DNA of 64,000 bases from Leishmania martiniquensis (lineage: Eukaryota; Euglenozoa; Kinetoplastea; Trypanosomatida; Trypanosomatidae). Below are positions 20,161 through 31,083 of the stretch, piece after piece. The stretch covers positions 1-64,000 of the forward strand of contig NC_090158.1 of NCBI RefSeq assembly GCF_017916325.1. Reading direction: 5' to 3'. The notes beneath the pieces are model-generated. The model did no database searches. It worked only from the letters and a program-made list of their open reading frames with translations, and was not told the DNA's origin. Made by a program: the position numbers and the translations under genes. Position 1 is the first letter of the stretch. Every line of letters starts with the position of its first letter.

Positions 20161-21423
20161 ATGTCAGTGAATGGAGCTGTAGTCCCGCGCGAGGGCTCGC
20201 CGCAATCCATCTCTGAGGAGCTGGAGCGCCGCCGAAGCGAAGCCCGAAGCTTGGAGCTCCGGGTTTCTCGTAAGGAAGCGGAGCTGCAGCGCGCAAAGGA
20301 GGAGCAGGCGCTGCTGAAGGAGATGCGCACGATGAACGAGATGATTATCCGAAAGAAAGAGAAGCAGCGCAACGAGGGAGTGGTAAGTGGTGTGAAAATC
20401 TCTCTCGAGTTGCTAGCGGAGCTGAGGGCTCTGGAAGACGAGCTGAAGCTGGAAAACCGCAAAACAGCAGATCTCCAGCGGGCCGCCGACATCACTTCCC
20501 GTCAGATGGAGGAGGTGGAACGCTCGCTGGAGGAAACAGATAAGCAGCTTGTGGAGGCAAAGCGGTCCACTGGATGGGATGTAGACCGCAACTCCGCACG
20601 CACGGAGGCCGCGATGGAGAGTGAGTTCAAGGAGAAGAAGAGGCAACTCTCCTTGCTAGCGTCGGAGCAGCGCGCCCTCTCGGAGACGTCGGAGCGACTG
20701 AAGAGGCAAATCGAGGAGCTGCAGGCTAAGGCCGACGCTGCCGAAGAAATCGAAACCCGCTGTGCCGAGGCGGAAGAGGAGCTGCGCCAGGCAAACACAC
20801 GCTATAAGGAGCTAGAGGAGCAAGTTAAGAGCAACCTACGTATTCACAAGAAAACGGAGCGCGTACTGTCGGGGACGGACAGACAGAACAAAAGCAAATC
20901 CATTCGGCAGCTGGAGGAAGACAAGAAGGTTCTGCACAGTAACCTCTGCAAGCTGCGCGAGACCAACGTGGGTAACTCTAAGTCTATTCTTTCTCTCGAG
21001 GTACGACTGCGCCAGTTGGAGACCCGCCTAGAGGCTGCCAACGGATTCCTTCGTGAGGTCTTTGCGGAGGTGGAGGATGATGAGCCCATGGACGATGTAT
21101 CAGAGGGCTCGGCCACGGTGCCGCTGTCCCAATTCGAGGCGCTCAGCGCTGCGTTAGAGCTCTCTCGTGAGACAGTCGCACAACGCGATGATCAGTTGGA
21201 GGAACACGACTGCAAAGTCGAGCAGCTGGAGCGAAAGGTCATGATTCTGCAGAACGCTATTGCGTCCCGCGAGGTCTCTTCACAAGTTCAGACACGTGGA
21301 AGGGATAAACAGCAGCGTGTCCTGTACTCAAATCACTCACGGCGGCGATCGCAGTTGCAGATAGAGTTGTCTCAGCTTGCTATGCAGAACAAGATGCTGC
21401 GGAGCCGCCTCGAGTCGTCGTAG
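20161..21423 (+). CDS. Coiled-coil protein, 420 aa
   Basis: Start chosen at ATG 20161 because the preceding pyrimidine tract and AG lie inside the longer open frame. Residues about 15-295 are almost unbroken heptad-patterned helix, rich in Glu, Lys, Arg, Leu and Gln, with a second coil at about 340-415. A short acidic break (about 300-325) separates them. No motor, membrane or nucleic-acid domain is visible. Such proteins in kinetoplastids are often cytoskeletal or flagellar, but nothing in the sequence proves a site. Confidence 0.85.
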   Translation: MSVNGAVVPREGSPQSISEELERRRSEARSLELRVSRKEAELQRAKEEQALLKEMRTMNEMIIRKKEKQRNEGVVSGVKISLELLAELRALEDELKLENRKTADLQRAADITSRQMEEVERSLEETDKQLVEAKRSTGWDVDRNSARTEAAMESEFKEKKRQLSLLASEQRALSETSERLKRQIEELQAKADAAEEIETRCAEAEEELRQANTRYKELEEQVKSNLRIHKKTERVLSGTDRQNKSKSIRQLEEDKKVLHSNLCKLRETNVGNSKSILSLEVRLRQLETRLEAANGFLREVFAEVEDDEPMDDVSEGSATVPLSQFEALSAALELSRETVAQRDDQLEEHDCKVEQLERKVMILQNAIASREVSSQVQTRGRDKQQRVLYSNHSRRRSQLQIELSQLAMQNKMLRSRLESS

Positions 21424-22842
21424 TGATGTGGGGGTCAGGAAAGTCGTGCTTTTGTATGTCGTTTCTTCTGTCGTGTTTCGCGTGAGGTAGTGGCTGATTG
21501 TGAGAGTAGTTCTCTTGCAATATATATATATATATATATATTGATTTTTACGTTGGCGAGACGTGGCTCTTCAGGGTGACATCCTTGCAGCTCTGGGTCG
21601 ATCTTTAACAGTACACAGAGTGATCGGTGGATGGCGGATGAGAGAGTAACTAGGGGAGGGCTCCGCTGGAAGGCGTCAGCGAGGCTAAAGAAGGGATGGG
21701 CGGAGGCTAGCTGAGGCACCCGTGATGCGGTGAGTGGTGCTGTAGCGAATTCGCCCTTTTTCTTCTTTTCCCTCTCTCATAACCCCTCTCAAATATCTAG
21801 CAGGGAAGGCAGTTATGCGGCATATCGAGAGACGGCTTACCTTTTCCTCCTTTATAGGTGCTCCTCTGGTGCTTTCAGTGCGGATGAGACGATCAGGAAA
21901 GGGGAATGAGGAAGAAAGGAATAGCTTTTTTTTTGAGAGACCGGCTGGGAGTGCACAATGTAGAGAGTACGAGTGTAAGAGGGTTGTGATAGTGGGGACG
22001 GAATGCACAGCTGTATTGCCTTTTGTATCGCTTTCCCGTCCAGGCGAGCTCGAGTGCGATTCAGACGCTGGTGCGGGCAGCCGTCTAAGCACCTCAACTA
22101 ACTCGGCGTACTTCGGAGCCCCTATAGCTTCCTTGTGTCTTGCCATCCTCGCTCTAACCGACTGTATCCGCTGTACGGTCCCCATGTCTGTATTCATGTA
22201 CGCGCGTTGATTGGACGACGTGTTTTTCCATTTTCCATCTTTTTGATGTTTGCTTCTCTCAGCCCTCAGGCGGCGGATGACCACTGCAGATGAAAAGGGC
22301 GGAATATGCACCGCACAATGACGTCAAGGATGTAGCGCAAACCCGCAGATAGTCAGGTATCCTTTGCAGCCTCATCTTTTTTTGTTGTTCACGTTCATAG
22401 CCGCATGTGGGCTAGTGTCTCTGATCACTTTTACAGCTCCTCGGTGCGCTATCTCTAGCTGCTTGTGCTTCTCTTTCGCGTGCTGCTGTTGTGGGTGCAC
22501 TCAAGCGAGGCGAGAGTGTAAGCGGGACGCCGGGTTCAGTCTTGGCTGCCGCTGCCATGAAGCCAAGAGTGGGAAATATGAGCCTCAGCTAGGGCTATTG
22601 AATGAAACCTCTGCGCGCAGGGCGAGCTTGACCGTATGCCTTAACGTGTGTTCTCAGATATGCAGTGTGTGTCTGACTCAATCATCCTTGCAGGCGCTCT
22701 CTCTTTCCACTTTTTTCATCGTTTCCGGCAACTGGGCACATGTGGGCCTCCATCTAACTGCTCAGTTGGACTATACCGACTCCACTCTTCGGCTCTGGTG
22801 CATACTATTTCGTTTCTTGGGACAACCTGTAGCTGCGGTGCC
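21424..22842. other. Intergenic region, no gene accepted
   Basis: 1.4 kb between the coiled-coil gene and the RMI1/TDRD3-like gene. It has a (TA)10 palindrome near its left end and a pyrimidine tract at 22690-22725. A 208-codon frame on the minus strand (21685-22311) and a 160-codon frame on the plus strand (22364-22846) show no domain and are taken as chance. Confidence 0.55.
21518..21543. repeat. (TA)10 palindrome
   Basis: Ten TA units flanked by CAA and TTG, so the whole 26 bp is a perfect palindrome. It sits about 95 nt after the coiled-coil stop codon, again in a 3' UTR, like the AT run after the peroxidase gene. Confidence 0.85.
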
Positions 22843-23856
22843 ATGACAGCCCTTGCTGATGAGGTGCGGGAGATGTACTCGCTGTCACTCTCGACTGACT
22901 ATGTTGAGCGCTGCCTGCAGTCAAACGCCTCCATGACCGCCATGGAGCTGTACCAGAAATCACTTCGGGAGAATTTGCGCGACATTTGCGGCACTAGCAT
23001 TCTACCATACGGTATCGGTACCCAGGTTTCTGCTACCTTTCCAAACTCAGTCGTCATGCAAATCAATGCGTCGCGAGACGCGACGCAGCCGTTGCATCCT
23101 TGCGCAGATGCCTCTGAGGAGGAGGCTGTTCTCGGCGCAGCTTTCCAGCGGAACTGGGGAAAGCGACTGCTGCGGTTGCAGCTTTCTGACGGAAATGTCG
23201 AGATTCCTGCGCTAGAGCTCTGTACGTTGCGTGTGTTTAAGGGAATTCCCACTCCAGGCGAAAAGGTTCTGATTCACAAGGACGCCGAGGTGCGCAACGG
23301 TTGCATCATCATGTCTGAAACCAACGTCTCCCTGCTCGGTGGTGAGGTTCATCAACTGAAGCAAGATTTCCTTGCCCACCGTCGGCGGCTAGAGGCTGGC
23401 TATCAGATGAGCAATGGCCTCGATGGAGCGCCTCGTTTTGCACCCCTTGAGGTGGGTCAGCACTACCTCAGTAACGTGGTGCACAGCGGCGCTGCAAATG
23501 GGATGGAGCATAAAGGTGGAATTGCGCCGCACCACGCAAACGAGACTCGAAGAGGGCGCGGCCGCTACTCTCACAGCGGCATCGGTGGCGGTGATGCCAA
23601 ACAGGTGAGCGACAGCTATAGGGCGTATGGCAGCGGCGACGATTGCAGCCCGGGAGTCCGAGGAGGACGTGGTGGCCTCAGTGGGCGCGGCCGTGGAGGG
23701 GGCGGTGGGGGGTACAGTGGGCGAGGTGTTGGTGGTGGTGCCAACAATCGTGGTTGTGCTGGGGGTGTTGCGTACCACGTTGACGCAGCAAACTTCCAAT
23801 CCGCTGTAGAAAAGTTCCCTGAGATCAACGCAGTGAATTTCCCGCCCCTGGTGTAA
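22843..23856 (+). CDS. RMI1/TDRD3-like OB-fold protein with RGG tail
   Basis: 337 aa from the ATG at 22843; the longer frame upstream is crossed by the pyrimidine tract. Residues 1-100 match the helical N-terminus of RMI1/TDRD3 proteins; residues about 107-171 match their OB-fold, with the diagnostic LLRLQLSDG start, PTPGEKV, RNG and NVSLLGGEV end. Residues about 265-306 are a glycine/arginine RGG box. The last 20 residues end in a NFPPL motif. In other eukaryotes RMI1 and TDRD3 use this OB-fold to bind topoisomerase III (alpha or beta) and stimulate decatenation; TDRD3-TOP3B also acts on RNA. The RGG tail suggests RNA or R-loop binding. No Tudor or UBA domain is present. The partner topoisomerase is inferred. 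Confidence 0.8.
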   Translation: MTALADEVREMYSLSLSTDYVERCLQSNASMTAMELYQKSLRENLRDICGTSILPYGIGTQVSATFPNSVVMQINASRDATQPLHPCADASEEEAVLGAAFQRNWGKRLLRLQLSDGNVEIPALELCTLRVFKGIPTPGEKVLIHKDAEVRNGCIIMSETNVSLLGGEVHQLKQDFLAHRRRLEAGYQMSNGLDGAPRFAPLEVGQHYLSNVVHSGAANGMEHKGGIAPHHANETRRGRGRYSHSGIGGGDAKQVSDSYRAYGSGDDCSPGVRGGRGGLSGRGRGGGGGGYSGRGVGGGANNRGCAGGVAYHVDAANFQSAVEKFPEINAVNFPPLV

Positions 23857-24659
23857 GTTGGAGGGCGACCCGTTTCCAGGAATGGATACGCCGATAGGAA
23901 CGTCGAGTGCTTTACCAAGAACGGCAGAAGCGTTTTCTAACGTTTGCGTTGGCTCTAGCGTCTTTGCCGAGATGCGTGCTCGTATGAAAACGAGCGCGGG
24001 CACGCACATAAGAAGTACGAGCGCATGCAGAAAGTCAACTCCATAGCTGTATGCGAATTAACTTGCAGCTGCTTGGATCGTCACGCTACTCGGGGAGCGC
24101 GGCGTTTGGCGGAGAGGGAGGCCAGTGTTGTGCGACACTTCTGACGTGGTGATGGCGCTTTCTCCGACGCAGCACAAACTAACTAACGGTGCCGTCAGTG
24201 TCACTGGTGGCGCAAATTTTCCGCATACGCGGGTATCCAGGGCAGCTTGTGTGGGTGTTTTGACGCCTTTCATTCGAATCGCCACCTTACCCCTATGCTC
24301 TACTGACTTTAGGGATGGGTTGGCGGGGGGAGGGTCAGCCCTACGCATGAAGTGTGTTCGAGAGCTCTCCTTTTAGATTTCGCCGCGTATGTTTTGTGTC
24401 TTCGTTGTTTCCCACATCAGTACTCTCACAATCCGTAGGACAGAGCTAGCAAGTATCCTATCACATGTTGTCCCAGCCTGCACGATAGGCGGAGGTACCA
24501 AGGTACGACTTAATTTTGCACTCTCTACGCCGATGGCGGGACGAGCGCTCATGCCCGCATTCATCTTCTTGCAGAGCAGGCATCTTTCCTGCCAACATTT
24601 GAGTTTTCTTACCCAACAGCATATGATCACGAGTAGCAGGGGCTGAAGGCGTTACTGTT
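23857..24659. other. Intergenic region, no gene seen
   Basis: About 800 bases between the OB-fold gene and the methyltransferase relic; no credible frame. Confidence 0.55.
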
Positions 24660-25600
24660 GCTACGCTCCCGTGCGATGGGCACTGGGAGGAGGGCCAGCG
24701 CCGCGCGCTCGCTGGCGCTGTCGACGACCACCAGTATGCAAATGTGGCAGCTTAGCGCAACTTCGTATTGCTGGACTGCCGTTCTGCATGGATGGATCTG
24801 CCCGTTCCTGCGCCTTCAGGGCAGCATCAGATGCTAGCTCGCCAGAGCGGCGCCGCAGCTGATCCAAGTTCGCCAGAGAACGGAGACTTGTTGGCTCTGC
24901 TGAACTCAGACAGCATTGCGCAATACGTGGCCAGTTGCCAATCCCATGTGCAAGTGGGTTACCGCGCATAGAGACATGTTCGAAGGCAGACGCGTTCTGG
25001 AACTGGGGTGTGGGGCTGGAGTTGTCGGACTGATAGTGGCGGAGCACGCCAGGCAGGCGGTGCTCACTGACTGATCCCCTGTTTTTCCCTCTCCCTCGTG
25101 CTGGAGTCGTTTGCACGCAATCGCTACCGCAATTGTTACGCGACGTTTCTGCAATGAAGGGAAGGCCAGCTGGAGCAGCCGAAGCTGGATTGCGGCGTGG
25201 AATCCTTTGAGATTGTGATAGGCAGCGACGTCTTCTACTTCAACGCCCTCAGAGCTAGACTCGCAACGGCACGCAGTCCTCTCATGCCACAGAATGACAG
25301 CAATGCGGTGTTTTTGTGCGGCAGTGTTGCTCGTCCGGACCGTATGGAGTTTGACCTGGAGGAAATGCCACAGCAGGAAGGGTCTGCTCTTGCTGATTCG
25401 CTCATCTCGCATCCGATCCGGCTGCATGTATGGAAAGCGCCCCTCGGGGAGTAGTCTTTGCTGATGGGAACTTCAACCGTGAGTACTTACAGGAATCTCT
25501 GGCTTCGGAGAGGTGGCCACCCCCTGTCGTTGAGATGCGCCATATGGCGGCATCGCACGGGAAGGACCACCGCCCAGGCACCCTCTCAACCCTTTCTGTA
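24660..25600 (+). pseudogene. Broken class I protein methyltransferase (METTL21/FAM86 type)
   Basis: Pieces of one protein can be read in different plus-strand frames. A stretch ending VASCQSHVQVG (to 24968) is followed in another frame by the SAM-binding motif I, RRVLELGCGAGVVGL (about 24982-25026), ending at a stop near 25073. A third piece (25083-25455) carries ARNRYRNC, then an in-frame TGA near 25155, then EIVIGSDVFYF, the post-I motif of lysine methyltransferases of this family. A further piece (about 25445-25560) continues in yet another frame. Another in-frame TAG lies at 24753. At least two frameshifts and two nonsense changes make function impossible. All neighbours are intact, so scattered sequencing indels are an unlikely sole cause. 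Ends are approximate. Confidence 0.75.
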
Positions 25601-26820
25601 TTGGTTCACCCAATGCGCTTAGCGCCTCACCCCAGTGCCGGGCTTCGGCGTAGTCCTGTGCGTGTGTATGTGCCGCATCGCAGTTTTCAAGTCATCTTGA
25701 GGTATAGCTTCAGCTTTCTTCAAACACACTTGGGGAAGTGGTGACTGCGCTTTCGAGCACGTCCCCCTTTTCTGACACACTGAGAGTTCGGCAGTTGGCC
25801 ATACACAGGTGCACATGCGCAGGCTGGGCAGTACTTTCGCGGCCTCTTGCACTTTTCGTTTGTGTAATACGCAACGCATTTTTTCGTGATTCTTATCGCC
25901 GCTCCATCATGCCACTGTGTCTGTTCCAAAGCGCCAAAATGCCCCCCCGGCACACCACAAAAGAACACCTTTCAAACATCCTGCGATGATGGCAATGGGG
26001 GGGTGAGGAGGAGAGGAAAGCAGTATGCTTCCTGAAACGCGTATATCTCCTCCTCCCCAACACACTCGCACATACAGGCCCAAGGGTAGCTGCTCGCCTT
26101 TTCCATAATCCGAGTGGGAAGCATGTAAGGGACCTAGAAGGGGATGGCGGCGACGGTGTGGCTCGCCGCACGCTTCTTTGTGGGGTTACATGGGCACTAT
26201 CATGCTGAAGCGCGCCAGAAACCCGATGTAGCTGTGCAAGAGTGCAGAGGCGAAGTTGCACAGCATTGGCACTGCCTGTGCTGCCATAGGGATATCTGAA
26301 TTGCGGCAACAGCGACGGATACGAGGTGTTTTTTGTGTGTGGAGAGCAATGATGCTCGTCTTGGTCTCGCAGTCTTCATTGCTGTTCTTGCTTTTCAACG
26401 CTCGCCTCTCTCTCACCTACTGGTATTGCCCCCCCTCTCTCTCTGCCTGCACGCACTGGCGTGTGCTGCTTGTACAATGCCTTCTCACCGTATTCGAACT
26501 GTGAATCTTTCTGACCCCTCTCTGCGGCCTTCTAACGGCAACGCTGAGCTTCAGTAAAAGCACTTAGCTTTTCAGCAACAATTTCCATCGCCATTCAGCC
26601 TTTGCTTCTTGGATTCTACGGACGTCTGCATTGCTTTTACCCCCAGAGAAGAAACCAACGAGGGAACACGAGCTCAACGTCTTTTTTTTTCTATACAAAA
26701 GTAGTAGAACTTTGTCTCTCTTCAAGTGTGTGCGTGCGTGCGTGTGCCAACCATCTTTTTCACGCCTATTCTGTCCCTTCATCTATCGTCGAAAAGCTCT
26801 TCTCGTCCTCAAGCAACAAA
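25601..26820. other. Intergenic region, no gene seen
   Basis: 1.2 kb holding the tail of the methyltransferase relic at most, then the 5' flank of GDP-mannose pyrophosphorylase. No coding frame is accepted. Confidence 0.55.
26681..26701 (+). promoter_or_regulatory. Candidate trans-splice acceptor for GDP-mannose pyrophosphorylase
   Basis: A run of nine T after a C, then CTATACAAAAG; the AG is at 26700-26701. No ATG occurs between it and the start codon at 26821, giving a clean leader of about 119 nt. Confidence 0.55.
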
Positions 26821-27960
26821 ATGTCTGGATCAGATGGCCAGGGAATGCGGGCGTTGATTCTTGTCGGTGGTTTTGGCACTCGGCTCCGGCCGCTTACGCT
26901 GACGACGCCAAAGCCCCTCGTCCCATTCTGCAACAAGCCGATGATCGTTCACCAGATCGAGGCGTTGAAAGCAGTTGGCGTGACCGAGGTGATTCTTGCT
27001 GTGGCGTATCGGCCGGATGCGATGAAGGCGGAGATGGACGAGTGGTCACGGAAGCTTGGTGTTTCTTTCGTGTTTTCCGTTGAGGAGGAGCCTCTTGGCA
27101 CCGCAGGACCGCTCGCCCTCGCTCGCGATATCTTGATGCAGGATGATAAGCCGTTTTTCGTGCTCAACTCCGATGTGACCTGCACGTTTCCAATGCAGGA
27201 GTTGTTGAGCTTTCACAAGTCGCACGGCGGCGAGGGGACCATAATGGTCTCGCAGGTGTCGCAGTGGGATAGGTACGGTGTTGTCGTTTACTCGCCGGAG
27301 AACTACCGAATCGAGCGGTTTGTGGAGAAGCCGAAAACGTTCGTGGGGGACCGAATCAACGCTGGCATTTACGTATTCAACAAGAGCATCCTGAACCGCA
27401 TTCCTCCCCGCCGAGCGTCTATCGAAAAGGAGATCTTCCCTGCGATGGCAGCGGATAGAGAGCTTTACGCGTTTAACCTTTCGGGCTTCTGGATGGATGT
27501 TGGGCAGCCAAAGGACTATATTGTTGGTATGACCAAGTTCATCCCATCCTTGGCTGGTAGCGATCGCGAGACTGACGAGTTGTGCTCGGAGGCAAAGGAG
27601 CACCCGAGAGGCGGGCGTTTTACAGTGGTCGGCACTTCTCTGATTCACCCCTCCGCAAAGATTGGGGATGGCGCTGTGATTGGCCCCAATGCTTCGATTG
27701 GCGCCAACTGCGTTATTGGCGAAGCGTGCTGCATTGAAAACGCTGCCATCTTGGAGAACTCGAAACTGGGCAAGGGCTCCATGGTGTCTCGCAGCATCGT
27801 GGGCTGGAACAACCGCATCGGCCAGTGGTGTCACATCGAGGATATTTCAGTGCTTGGTGAAGACGTCGAGGTGAAGGATGGCGTGATCCTTATCGGCAAC
27901 AAAGTACTTCCTAACAAGGATGTCGGCGAGCACCACTTCGAACCGGGAATCATCATGTAG
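26821..27960 (+). CDS. GDPMP: Mannose-1-phosphate guanylyltransferase (GDP-mannose pyrophosphorylase)
   Basis: 379 aa from the ATG at 26821, the same length as I recall for the L. mexicana enzyme. Makes GDP-mannose from mannose-1-phosphate and GTP. The N-terminal nucleotidyltransferase domain carries the GGxGTRLRPLT signature from residue 16 with the K-P loop at 31-32, and the FVEKP substrate motif near 167. The C-terminal third (about 275-350) is a left-handed beta-helix of hexapeptide repeats, typical of the family and used for oligomer contacts. GDP-mannose feeds lipophosphoglycan, GPI anchors, N-glycans and mannogen in Leishmania; loss of the gene removes virulence-associated glycoconjugates. 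No pathway partner is next to it. Confidence 0.97.
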   Translation: MSGSDGQGMRALILVGGFGTRLRPLTLTTPKPLVPFCNKPMIVHQIEALKAVGVTEVILAVAYRPDAMKAEMDEWSRKLGVSFVFSVEEEPLGTAGPLALARDILMQDDKPFFVLNSDVTCTFPMQELLSFHKSHGGEGTIMVSQVSQWDRYGVVVYSPENYRIERFVEKPKTFVGDRINAGIYVFNKSILNRIPPRRASIEKEIFPAMAADRELYAFNLSGFWMDVGQPKDYIVGMTKFIPSLAGSDRETDELCSEAKEHPRGGRFTVVGTSLIHPSAKIGDGAVIGPNASIGANCVIGEACCIENAAILENSKLGKGSMVSRSIVGWNNRIGQWCHIEDISVLGEDVEVKDGVILIGNKVLPNKDVGEHHFEPGIIM

Positions 27961-30329
27961 TGTTGCTGCTGTGTAAAAGGACGCAGAATGGTTTATGGTG
28001 CAAAGTGAACGCGCTGGTCTTACCTTTTTCTCGCCGATGAACGCGACTCGCTGACAGTGATCTACTGGACGCAAAGGCGGCCTGACCCAGTGACGGCGAT
28101 ACTCACGCACTTGCACACGTACAAACATACGCTCACTTGCACATCCTCAGCTGATGCGGCTGAACTTGTAGGAATGAGGCCGAGTGGGGCGCCCATGCTG
28201 TCTCCAGGTAGTCGCGTGCCGGAATGTGAGGAATGGCTGCCCTACGGCATGTAAATGCATGCGTAGCATCTATGTCTCGCTTTCTTGAGCGCTCCTTCTT
28301 TAGCGCTGTCTCGTTCTTCTCACTAAGTTGGTTCTCTTTCGGTTGCCGCCTGGAATTATCGTTCCTTCTGTCATTTCCCTGGACAGCTGGCGAGCGCTCT
28401 GAAAGATATACACACATCCTAAGCCACCTTTTTCATGCACGCTCTCCCCTGTGCTCAGAGCCCGCTTCACGTTTTCTTCTTCGTTTTTTGTTCGTCTTCT
28501 CTACCCACCGCCCTCCTCGTCGTTTCCCCGTGTCTCCGCTCCTCTTTTCTGTGAGGATGTGTTGCTCTTTTGCCCACTCGTTTTTTTTATCTCATCACGG
28601 GTCGCATCCCTTTTTTTCCCGCGACTTTTTCAAATTTCCTGTCGTTTTATTTTCATCACAAGCCGAGAGCGCTCTCGCTCTTTCGTACAGGCACTTGAAA
28701 CAGACCCAGTTTCTAAGCCTCTATCTGCACATTTACTTCTACACCTTTTTTCATCGATACCGGATCGACAGCATTCATCAAAAAGTCCGCCAATGCAGCT
28801 GCGTAAACGCGTTGGTGTGCATACGCTCGTGCTGGCTTTGGTGCCAGCAGCAGCGGAAGAATGAAAGCCAAGCTAACCATCCCCGGTTGGGAAAGGTAGT
28901 TTTTGCACGCGAAGCAACAACGCGCCCGCCACGCGCTCAGTATGCGCTCGGTGAAGACGGTATTCTATTGCTTTCGCTGCTTTCCTCCTCACGCTGCGGA
29001 GAGGCACTGCAGGTCGAAAGGCTAGATGCACACTCACGCAACACGCAGAGACCGGCTGATCCACATCTCTGCTCCAAGATGCCAATGCCTTGTCGTGAAG
29101 TGCAGCCTCTGTGTCACACCTTGTTTTGCTACGGGCGCATGGTGAGGGGGATGGAGATGGATTGCTCTGCTCACTCGGAGGCAAAGTGCACAAGGTCAAG
29201 CAGAGGATGGGAGTGTAAAGAGAAAGAAGACGCGTTTTAGAAATGAGGAGGAATCAAAAAAGCGTTCGGGAAGAAAGAGAGCCATTTTCATGTGTGCGCC
29301 CCCGAAGTGTTTGATATACGGAGGGAATCCCTTGGCAAGCCTAAGTGTTCTCGCGCCTCTGTACGGATGTTCTTCCATTGCTGAGTGCATTTACTTGATT
29401 TATTTTTCGATGCAACGAAAGCAGAAGGGAGATATCAAAGGCAGCAGCGAAAAAGAGGAAAAAAAGAAAAGAATACGTGATTGGTGGAATCTTCATTCTC
29501 TTTTCTCCAGCGGGTAGGCGGAGGCCCAACTCCTCCCTTTTCGCTTTCCCCGCTCCCCACCACGACTACCAACTCCTGGTTATGGGCCTCCAAACACATC
29601 GCCGCCTCTCCTCCCAGAGCGTTCCCTTTTGTTTTTTCACAAAACTCTGGTCTCCAATAGTGTTTCTGCCTTTTTTTCTCCGCACCCTATTTTGCTGAAA
29701 CAGCGGGTTTGGGAAAGGGACAAACTAGCGCACGTCGAAAGCAGAAAAGTGCAGGTGAGGATCGGAGGTACACGCTGAGGCCTTAAAAAGGAAGCTGCGG
29801 GGTGAGTGGTTTAGTGCGTGTGTGCGCGCATCTCAAAATGGATCGTTGTGTTCTATAGGAAGTGCTCGGTGCAGATGGTAAGCAAGAATAGGGGCGGGTG
29901 GTGGGATAGAAGGAGGGAGGAGAAACTGTGAATTGTGCGTGTGCGCGCGAAGGACCTGGGGGAGAGAGGCAGAGGTTATTGCCAACGTGAAGGAGTGTGT
30001 GGGTCTCCTTTTTGTGTGTGTGCATATAACTGCTCTCTTTCACCGACTTCTCCGCAAACTCTGCGTGCTGTTTATTTCAGCTTCTTTCGCGTGTGCATGT
30101 TTCTCTCCTCCTTATGCTTAGCGCGTTTCTTCTTTTCTTTTTTCGGCCTGCCTTAAAGATTCACCTGTGCTTGCTTGGTGCATGATTGCACTCTGTCGCT
30201 CTCTCTCTCTGCACCTTTTGGTCACATTTCTGCCCATCTTACCTCTGTGCCTTTTCATTCTTCTCTGCATGTGCTGTCGCGTGTAGGCTATCGATCTGAG
30301 GGCTAGTCTCCGCACTTGGATAGGCGGGG

Positions 30330-30343
30330 GCGCCTTCTGGCGC
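30330..30343. repeat. Short GC hairpin
   Basis: GCGCC, a four-base TTCT loop, then GGCGC: a perfect 5-bp stem. It lies about 48 bp before a second inverted repeat. Confidence 0.5.
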
Positions 30344-30390
30344 GTTCACGGCGCACTTGCTAGCTCTTTGTGTGAGCTTTTTTTGAGAGG

Positions 30391-30418
30391 CCGATATCTC
30401 TATATCTGCTGATATCGG
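30391..30418. repeat. Inverted repeat CCGATATC / GATATCGG
   Basis: A perfect 8-bp inverted repeat with a 12-nt spacer that itself contains TATATC. Located in the spacer before the BEACH gene. Function unknown. Confidence 0.6.
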
Positions 30419-31083
30419 CGCGAAAAGAGGCAGGCTCGTTATGAGGTGAAAAAAAAAACGGACCGCAGAGCCTGCAAAAAAGGCCTTAGAACAACATCGA
30501 AAATGCCAAGGCGAGAGGGTGAACAGCGTCTCGAAGTTAGATGAAATATTGCCCTACGTCTCCCTCTTCTAGGGCGCATTCGTTGACGCTGGGGTGCGCC
30601 ACAGCTCTCATTGCTGCATCGCTTAATTCCACTAATGATATGGCGTATGCGACCGTGACGAAACCGAGTACTTTGCCGGTGTTTTCCTCACGGAACAGTC
30701 GATTTGTACCGTTGCCGTGGCCAGGATCACACAGTTGGTGCCAGAGCTCCCTAGCGTGGTTTCGTCTCCCCAACTTCTCGTACTGGACTTTTCCGGCCGT
30801 TTCCTTTTCTGTATAATCGACTTTGTCGGCTATTTCTACGCGCCCCATCACTGTAACGGCTCGCCTTTCTCTGCCTGGTTCTCGTGCGCGTGCGTGCGGG
30901 TGTGCTGGGGTACAACCGCAGGGGTACTATAGCAGGTTTGTGCGATGCTGTCGGTGCTTTACCTTGACTTTGCTTTTCGTTTCTCTGCCTCTGGGAGTCG
31001 CAGCATATGCACTTTTTCTTCTGGAAGCTGTCACATGAATCGGATAGGTGCTTCAAGCGCACCCCTTGCTCCGCAGAACCAGC

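Larger units (their letters stand above)
27961..31083. other. Long pyrimidine-rich intergenic region
   Basis: 3.1 kb between GDP-mannose pyrophosphorylase and the BEACH gene. Long C/T-rich stretches (28270-28760, 30000-30260) keep a 335-codon frame open by chance; its translation is a mix of Phe, Ser, Leu and Arg without domain. Two short inverted repeats lie at 30330-30343 and 30391-30418. This spacer is large for the region and may hold a long 3' UTR. Confidence 0.6.

Noticed and set aside
21685..22311. 208-codon minus-strand frame
   Set aside because: It opposes the single transcription direction, has no recognisable domain, and overlaps a plus-strand frame of similar quality.
28233..29240. 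335-codon plus-strand frame between GDP-mannose pyrophosphorylase and the BEACH gene
   Set aside because: It is kept open by C/T-rich UTR sequence; the translation is Phe/Ser/Leu/Arg-rich, has no domain, and starts inside a probable splice-signal region.
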